The translations under genes were made by a program, and so were the position numbers. From positions 1 to 8,485 of the forward strand of contig CAZIXB010000060.1 of assembly GCA_964543205.1 (NCBI GenBank): a stretch of 8,485 bases of DNA. Direction: 5' to 3'. This DNA comes from CAYSRM01 sp964543205 (lineage in GTDB: Bacteria > Verrucomicrobiota > Kiritimatiellia > UBA8416 > CAYSRM01). Shown here piece after piece: positions 7,492-8,485 of the stretch (position 1 is the first letter of the stretch; each line of letters begins with the position of its first letter). A model generated the notes under the pieces. It was not told where the DNA came from. It saw nothing but the letters and a program-made list of their open reading frames with translations, and searched no databases.

Positions 7492-7997
7492 ACGTCCAGG
7501 TCTATGGCCAGGAACTTTTGGATCTTTTCTGTCCATTGAATTGGAGATTCAAGTATTGGAGGATAGGGACAGCACATAACCTGCATGTTGCCTTGTTTAG
7601 CCAACCAGGCATGCAGCCTGGCCAGATGCTGTTGGAAATGTTGTTTCATTGCACCGTCCTGCATTTCCCTTGCTTTGCCGGAACGATCCAGCATTTGTGC
7701 TTGAGATGCGAGGATTTGATCCAATGGCCTCTGCATAAAAAGAATTCTATAGGTATATTCAGAAGGCAGTTCATAGAGAAGTGGAGAGACTATTTTTACG
7801 GCTTTTCCCTCGGCCTTAACGAGCCATGCGTTGTTTTTGCCCAGATGCTTTGCCGGTTCGTACTCATAGTAACCCCTCGGATTGTCCTCGTTCGGCCGGC
7901 GAACGTTATCGGTTAGAATTTCAAGCCCTCCGGCTTTCAGCATCTGCATCATCATCGAAGTTCCGGAACGGGGCAAGCCTGATACTATTGTTATCAT
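7434..7997 (-). CDS. Sulfotransferase family protein (PAPS-dependent fold)
   Basis: This 187-residue protein begins directly with the sulfotransferase phosphosulfate-binding loop: VSGLPRSGTSMMMQ, core GLPRSGTS at 7-14. A second conserved element, YRILFMQRPLDQILASQ at about 83-99, provides the Arg90 and Ser98 expected to bind the 3'-phosphate of PAPS. It is shorter than classical cytosolic or Stf0-type enzymes (250-300 residues), but both cofactor motifs are intact and the frame is clean, so I treat it as a full-length compact member. It has no signal peptide or membrane segment. The acceptor is unknown. It lies 124 bases upstream of sat on the same strand, so local PAPS supply is plausible. 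Some members of this P-loop superfamily bind nucleotides without sulfating, so the activity is inferred. The ribosome site is weak. Confidence 0.85.
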   Translation of the reverse strand: MITIVSGLPRSGTSMMMQMLKAGGLEILTDNVRRPNEDNPRGYYEYEPAKHLGKNNAWLVKAEGKAVKIVSPLLYELPSEYTYRILFMQRPLDQILASQAQMLDRSGKAREMQDGAMKQHFQQHLARLHAWLAKQGNMQVMCCPYPPILESPIQWTEKIQKFLAIDLDVQSMARVAEPSLQRQKHKT

Positions 7998-8045
7998 GCA
8001 TCAAGTCTTACATCAGTGGCCGGAAGAGGGCAAGATGAAAGGGGA

Positions 8046-8137
8046 GGATGCTGGTTGCTGGATGCTGGTTGCATGCTGGATACTGGATACTGGATGCTGG
8101 ATGCTGGATGCTGGTTGCATGCTGGATGCTGGATGCT
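8046..8137 (+). repeat. Tandem heptamer array (GGATGCT type), 12 units
   Basis: The 92 bases divide exactly into ten heptamers and two 11-base units: GGATGCT seven times, GGATACT twice, GGTTGCT once and GGTTGCATGCT twice (8067-8077 and 8113-8123). Each 11-mer adds four bases and creates a GCATGC palindrome. Because seven is not a multiple of three and no frame has a start with a ribosome site, the array is noncoding. It sits upstream of the sulfotransferase, which is transcribed away from it. Confidence 0.93.
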
Positions 8138-8252
8138 GGGGTCCCGTACTGATATAGGTTGTCACTTTGACTGACAAAAAAAGTTATATGCGGTAGATCG
8201 GTCTATGGAAAGGCGGCAGAATCTGAGCAGAGAAGGGGGCGAAGTGGAGCGG

Positions 8253-8436
8253 TTAACCTGCATATCTCACACTTTTTCGAGCCGAAACGGTTCAGAGCGC
8301 TGTTAGTGCTGGGCAAAATCGGTTTAACCGGACGAAGCTGTGTGAACACACCGCAAGATCGGGTAAAACGATTTGGGCTTGCAATAATGGCGCTATCAAT
8401 TGTTTCTGCCGGAGGAGTGTGAGATATGCGGGTTAA
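8253..8436 (+). repeat. Long imperfect inverted repeat (foldback), candidate structured RNA or MITE-like element
   Basis: The outer arms 8253-8272 and 8417-8436 pair over 20 positions with one G-U. The pairing then continues inward almost without gaps to a GAAC loop at 8344-8347. By hand I count about 76 pairs, eleven isolated 1x1 mismatches, one bulge (A8280) and one small internal loop (8334-8336 against 8355-8356). Ten pairs are G-U when read as plus-strand RNA, and none of the mismatches is A-C, so the plus strand folds much better than the minus strand. The element is about 184 bases, longer than ERIC or most integron attC sites, and matches no family I can name. Confidence 0.75.
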
Positions 8437-8470
8437 GTGTGGCCAACGGTCGGCCCAGACACTTAACCGC
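8428..8470 (+). repeat. Second hairpin sharing an arm with the long foldback
   Basis: GCGGGTTAAGTGT (8428-8440) pairs with ACACTTAACCGC (8459-8470) with one bulged G. GGCC (8441-8444) can pair with GGCC (8452-8455), closing a 7-base loop. Bases 8428-8436 are also the outer right arm of the long foldback, so the two structures exclude each other. Confidence 0.6.
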
Positions 8471-8483
8471 AATTCTTAACCGC
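8462..8483 (+). repeat. Two tandem CTTAACCGC copies at the window edge
   Basis: CTTAACCGC occurs at 8462-8470 and 8475-8483 with an AATT spacer, a 13-base period. Inverted relatives are GCGGTTAA at 8249-8256 and GCGGGTTAA at 8428-8436. The series runs to the window edge, so it may be the beginning of a longer array. Confidence 0.55.
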
Positions 8484-8485
8484 CA

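Larger units (their letters stand above)
7998..8485. other. Long gene-free right end with repeats and a foldback
   Basis: I find no supportable protein gene in these 488 bases. The open frames present are by-products of the seven-base repeat or run through the palindrome on both strands. The stretch contains the heptamer tandem repeat, a TTGTCA-N7-TGACAA inverted repeat at 8159-8177, a long imperfect foldback, a second smaller hairpin, and two tandem CTTAACCGC copies at the edge. A TTGACT at 8167-8172 resembles a plus-strand -35 box, but I see no correctly spaced -10. Confidence 0.7.

Noticed and set aside
8046..8137. CRISPR array
   Set aside because: The units are contiguous 7- and 11-base repeats with no spacers.
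7882..8157. Plus-strand open frame with Cys-Trp-Met-Leu-Asp repeats
   Set aside because: The pattern is the translation of the heptamer array, and the rest lies antisense to the sulfotransferase.
8159..8183. Intrinsic terminator at TTGTCA-N7-TGACAA
   Set aside because: On the plus strand the hairpin is followed by A residues, and on the minus strand the T-run comes before the hairpin, so neither orientation has terminator form.
8253..8436. Integron attC site
   Set aside because: AAC and GTT do bound the stem, but the outer 20 pairs are continuous instead of showing the usual R and L boxes with unpaired spacers, the element is long, and no integrase or cassette gene is visible. It is kept only as an alternative.
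8203..8472. Minus-strand open frame of 89 codons across the foldback
   Set aside because: It runs through both arms of the palindrome, has no ribosome site and no recognisable domain. A plus-strand frame without an ATG (about 8171-8423) is open over the same bases, so openness carries no weight here.

Overview
This window of about 8.5 kb carries seven protein-coding genes: one on the plus strand (pgi) and six on the minus strand. At the right end, nearly 500 bases hold no gene but do hold two unusual repeat structures. The genes are ordinary bacterial housekeeping or accessory metabolism, with roughly 50% GC and a mix of Shine-Dalgarno and weak or leaderless starts. There is no rRNA, tRNA or decisive marker. 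A Gram-negative-like environmental bacterium, possibly of the PVC or a neighbouring candidate phylum, is my guess from the gene set and the GGATGCT-type tandem repeat. The taxonomy is inference with low confidence.

Layout. Positions 90-1733 (+) encode glucose-6-phosphate isomerase. It runs tail-to-tail into the minus-strand block speB (1697-2599), speA (2599-4503) and an M50 site-2-type membrane metalloprotease (4505-5332), with the two 3' ends overlapping by 37 bases. The protease is first in that block, followed by speA after one base and speB after a one-base TGATG overlap. The three genes therefore look like a translationally coupled operon. A good sigma70-type promoter sits so close to the protease ATG that the mRNA would be almost leaderless. 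SpeA and SpeB together turn arginine into agmatine and then into putrescine plus urea.

A second minus-strand group reads sulfotransferase (7434-7997), sat (6122-7309) and cysC (5489-6106). ATP sulfurylase makes APS from sulfate and ATP, APS kinase makes PAPS, and the sulfotransferase could consume PAPS. This looks like a compact sulfate-activation and sulfate-transfer module. The region between cysC and the protease holds that promoter and a plus-strand hairpin with a T-run that has no obvious gene to terminate.

Right end (7998-8485). A 12-unit tandem repeat of GGATGCT-type heptamers is followed by a long imperfect foldback (8253-8436). By hand pairing it forms about 76 base pairs, with ten G-U pairs and no A-C mismatches when read as plus-strand RNA. 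Its right arm can alternatively pair with the sequence just to its right, which carries two tandem CTTAACCGC copies at the window edge. This foldback is the most unusual signal in the window. It could be a structured RNA, a MITE or ERIC-like palindromic element, or the hairpin part of a larger system such as a retron or integron attC that continues beyond the edge. I cannot decide between these from the sequence alone.
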